Below, in pieces: positions 61,269 to 64,000 of a stretch of 64,000 bases of DNA. The stretch is from SUG2458 sp051872335 (lineage in GTDB: Bacteria; Bacillota_I; Bacilli_A; RFN20; CAG-826), in assembly GCA_051872335.1 (NCBI GenBank), contig JBJEDT010000025.1, positions 62,001 through 126,000 of the forward strand, in the 5' to 3' direction. Position 1 is the first letter of the stretch; every line of letters starts with the position of its first letter. Both the position numbers and the translations under genes were made by a program. The notes below the pieces were generated by a model. That model was not told where the DNA came from, searched no databases, and worked only from the letters and a program-made list of their open reading frames with translations.

Positions 61269-64000
61269 TTATACCTTTCTATAAATACCTTTTTTCAAAG
61301 AATATAAATACCCATTAGTTGGTTTATTAAAAGTTCTCCTTATATAATCCATATATGTTTGAACTTGAACATTATATTCTTCATCATCAATGTTACTTGT
61401 TTTATAATCAATAACATCAATATAATCTGAATACTCTACCATTAAGTCTATAATACCACTAATCTTATTCAAATTGTCAAAATATTCAAATTCTTTATAA
61501 ACTTTACCTAATGAAATATTAACAAATAAATCACAATTAATAAATTTAGATATAAAACGTTTTATAGATTCATCTTTAATAAATGATAAATCTTTAGAGT
61601 CAAAATCCACTAATTCCATATATTCATGAAGTTTAGTACCAAATTGCATTGTTTCAACATTTGTCTCTAAATCAACTTCTTTACTTCCATGTTTATACTC
61701 AACTGGTTTTACATCAATATTTAAAGGAATATACTCAAATTTTTCTTCTATTACTTCACTATGATTTTGATTTAATTCTGGAATACCAGCAGCTGTATAA
61801 TCAAAATAATTGCTAGTAAAATCGGTATTTTTTAACCCTATCTCTAAAAGTTGCAAAAACGATGATATTGAAGGTAATATTTCGTTATTATCTTCATTAT
61901 TAGTTTCTTCATTAACAGTTTCTTCTTGTTCAATTTCTGTTTCATTTACTTCACATTTTTTATCAATATGATTTAGAAAAACTATTTTTTCTCTAGCTCT
62001 AGTTAAAGCAACATACAATAATCGTATTTGTTCAGCCAAGTTTGCTTTTACTTCTTCAATTGAAAAACATTCATGAATTAAATTTAATTTATCTTCAGTA
62101 CTGGAAGGAGGTAAAGCTATACCAAAACGTGAAATACCAAATTTACTTTTAATTGCTTCTTTATTAAAATTTCTCCATAATTCTGGAAAATAAACTATCG
62201 GGAACTCTAAACCCTTAGACTTATGAATAGTCATTATCCGTACGCAATTTGAAGAATCTTTATTGGGTGGCACTTCAATTGATAATTTATAATCATCAAG
62301 GGTTTCTAAGAAAATTATAAACTCATTAAAAGTATAACCAAGTTTACACATATCCTTAAAATAAGAAATAATAACATCCAAATAAGTAGAATTTGTTTTT
62401 ACATTACCAATGCGTAAAATCTTTTTGTAAATAGATAATTCGAAAATTAAATTTTCAAATAACGACGCATCATTGTCGTACTGATGTTTTTCAAGAAATG
62501 TTTTGATTTCAATTACTATATCATCACTAAAATAATCTTTATTTTTTGTTAAGTTATAGATTTTTTCATCACTATATTGATAAACAAATGAACGAGCAAG
62601 GGAAATAAATGCGTGCTTGAATTCTAAAGAATCGTAAGTATTATCTTTAATATTTTTAACAAGTTTTAAAACACTTAGTAGAATTGCAACTAAATCATTA
62701 GAAACAATATTTAAATTCTTCTCGATATATAAAGGAATATTAAATTGATTGAAAATTGAATAGTAGTCATTAAATGTTTCTGACTTTGAAATCAATATAC
62801 AAAAATCTCTAAACTCACATTTTCGAGAAACAAGACCATCTTTTCCTTTTTCAACAACTTGATATCCGTCATTAATTTTTTTAATAATATCATTTGCAAT
62901 AGCATAGACTTCATATTTGGTTGAATCAGGTTTAGTAACATCATTAAAAGTTGTTATTATCTCAAGAGTATTATCTTCAACAGTATAATCTAAATATGAC
63001 TTATTTCCTACGTTAATAATATGATCTTTTTTATAATTAATCGAAGATGTCTCTTCATTCATAATAATAGAGAAAATATCATTAATTGGTTCAAGAACTT
63101 CCTTACGTGATCTAAAGTTCGTATTCATATCAACAACTTCACCTTCAGAAGTATTTTTATATCTATCATATCTTTGTTTGAATAATTCACAGCGTGCATT
63201 TCTAAAACGATAGATAGATTGCTTGATATCACCGACAACATATAAATTATTATTTGCAATTAAATTAATAAATGTATCTTGCACAGTTGAAGTATCTTGA
63301 TATTCATCAATCATAATCATTTTATAGCTTTGTTTAATTTCTTCACGAATGTCTTCATTTTCAATAATCAAGTTTAAAGCCATTCTTTGAATATCATCAA
63401 AAGCATAAACATTATATTCTTTTTTAAAATCTAATAATTCTAAATATATTTCTTTTACAATATCGACTAATTTTGAAAAATAAGGCTTTTGATTTTGAAT
63501 ACTAGCAATAAAATCACTCTTGGTTTGTGGTAATGATTCTATGTACGGAAGTAATCCTTTTTTCTTATCTTTTTTATAAATTATTTTGAAAGCTTTTGTT
63601 TCTTCTTTCCCATTTACAGCTTTAATTTGTTTTATAGGAAATTCACGTGGGAAAGAATTAATAACCTTATCATAATCTTTTGGTACGTTAAAAAATTCAC
63701 TAAATGAACTAGTAATTAAATCTTTATATGTATCTTGACTATTTTTCTTAATTGGATCCTCGGATAAATAAGGGATTAAATCAACCATCTTTTTACGAAC
63801 TTCAAAAATTTTATCAAGAATTGTATTAGTGATAGTATTTTCAATAAATTCTTCACTAGTATGTTCTTCGACATAACTATTCATTGCATCAAGTGGATTT
63901 ATTTCTAAACAAAAATATTTATATATTTTATATAGTAAATTCTCAATAATAGAATCATCATTAACACAAGTCATCTTAATAAGATTGTTGAAAACTTCAT
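61269..64000 (-). CDS. addA: ATP-dependent helicase/nuclease subunit A, N-terminus missing
   Basis: The frame stays open to the right window edge (reading EVFNNLIK before the ATG at 63974), so the true start and Walker A lie outside. The 910 visible residues hold UvrD-type helicase motifs IMIDEYQDTS, VGDIKQSIYRFR, MNTNFRSRKEVL, IMTIHKSKGLEFPIVYF and LLYVALTRAREKI. The C-terminal RecB-like nuclease has GIIDLMVEYSDYIDVIDYKTSNID and YNVQVQTYMDYI, with Asp and D-Y-K as metal ligands. AddA pairs with AddB to process double-strand ends for recombination. addB should lie further right. About 1200 residues is the usual full length. Confidence 0.93.
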   Translation of the reverse strand, partial: EVFNNLIKMTCVNDDSIIENLLYKIYKYFCLEINPLDAMNSYVEEHTSEEFIENTITNTILDKIFEVRKKMVDLIPYLSEDPIKKNSQDTYKDLITSSFSEFFNVPKDYDKVINSFPREFPIKQIKAVNGKEETKAFKIIYKKDKKKGLLPYIESLPQTKSDFIASIQNQKPYFSKLVDIVKEIYLELLDFKKEYNVYAFDDIQRMALNLIIENEDIREEIKQSYKMIMIDEYQDTSTVQDTFINLIANNNLYVVGDIKQSIYRFRNARCELFKQRYDRYKNTSEGEVVDMNTNFRSRKEVLEPINDIFSIIMNEETSSINYKKDHIINVGNKSYLDYTVEDNTLEIITTFNDVTKPDSTKYEVYAIANDIIKKINDGYQVVEKGKDGLVSRKCEFRDFCILISKSETFNDYYSIFNQFNIPLYIEKNLNIVSNDLVAILLSVLKLVKNIKDNTYDSLEFKHAFISLARSFVYQYSDEKIYNLTKNKDYFSDDIVIEIKTFLEKHQYDNDASLFENLIFELSIYKKILRIGNVKTNSTYLDVIISYFKDMCKLGYTFNEFIIFLETLDDYKLSIEVPPNKDSSNCVRIMTIHKSKGLEFPIVYFPELWRNFNKEAIKSKFGISRFGIALPPSSTEDKLNLIHECFSIEEVKANLAEQIRLLYVALTRAREKIVFLNHIDKKCEVNETEIEQEETVNEETNNEDNNEILPSISSFLQLLEIGLKNTDFTSNYFDYTAAGIPELNQNHSEVIEEKFEYIPLNIDVKPVEYKHGSKEVDLETNVETMQFGTKLHEYMELVDFDSKDLSFIKDESIKRFISKFINCDLFVNISLGKVYKEFEYFDNLNKISGIIDLMVEYSDYIDVIDYKTSNIDDEEYNVQVQTYMDYIRRTFNKPTNGYLYSLKKGIYRKV

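Overview
The window comes from an AT-rich, low-GC Gram-positive bacterium (Bacillota), probably an uncultured gut-type member of Bacilli/Erysipelotrichia-like lineages. I infer this from AGGAGG-type ribosome binding sites, the Gram-positive gene set (Rex, MgsA, AdhE, YebC of the YeeI type, AddA, a preQ1-I/QueT module, SipW-type signal peptidases) and the compact operons. UGA is a stop codon (for example at 55681-55683), so the Mollicutes code does not apply. UppP implies a peptidoglycan wall. I see no rRNA, tRNA, CRISPR array or insertion sequence.

Region 1 to 18.1 kb, all on the minus strand, is the striking part. Transcribed right to left, it holds a membrane GAF/EAL protein with a damaged catalytic site, then a TasA-like secreted protein paired with a SipW-type signal peptidase. 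After a terminator comes a tightly packed run of ten genes: a membrane-anchored member of the same surface family, two SipW-type secreted proteins, a second SipW-type peptidase, a membrane-anchored McrB-like AAA+ NTPase, a DUF2357/McrC-like coiled-coil protein, a third SipW-type peptidase, an EAL phosphodiesterase, a nucleosidase-fold protein that appears to lack its catalytic Asp, and a further SipW-type secreted protein cut by the window edge. I propose it as a c-di-GMP-linked, TasA/camelysin-like surface fibre system with dedicated signal peptidases and a repurposed McrBC-like motor pair. It is the best candidate here for an undescribed system.

18 to 34 kb is a mixed region: a frameshifted DUF3800 gene behind a structured leader RNA, RluA-type pseudouridine synthase, MgtE, an AlbA_2/HATPase regulator behind tandem 20-bp repeats, a YcxB-like protein, QueT under a preQ1-I riboswitch with an overlapping leader peptide, two RimK-like ATP-grasp ligases flanking a Fur-family regulator, a YhcG (DUF1016) nuclease, YebC and a DUF4143 ATPase with a two-operator promoter. 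34 to 53.7 kb is mostly housekeeping: UppP, AdhE with a possible cre site, two diguanylate cyclases, TrmH methyltransferase, a flavoprotein, a sugar-utilisation operon (MFS, GH2, alpha/beta hydrolase, PepT), Rex, an SGNH hydrolase, a DUF697 protein, MgsA, a TetR regulator and a DUF2188 protein. 53.7 to 64 kb carries a 7TM-EAL protein, a DUF4011-like SF1 helicase fused to a Vsr/MTES_1575-like nuclease, a Gfo/Idh/MocA-like protein, a DUF4349 lipoprotein and the 3' part of addA. Five c-di-GMP-domain proteins lie in 64 kb. The fermentative genes (AdhE, Rex, MgsA) suggest an anaerobic lifestyle.
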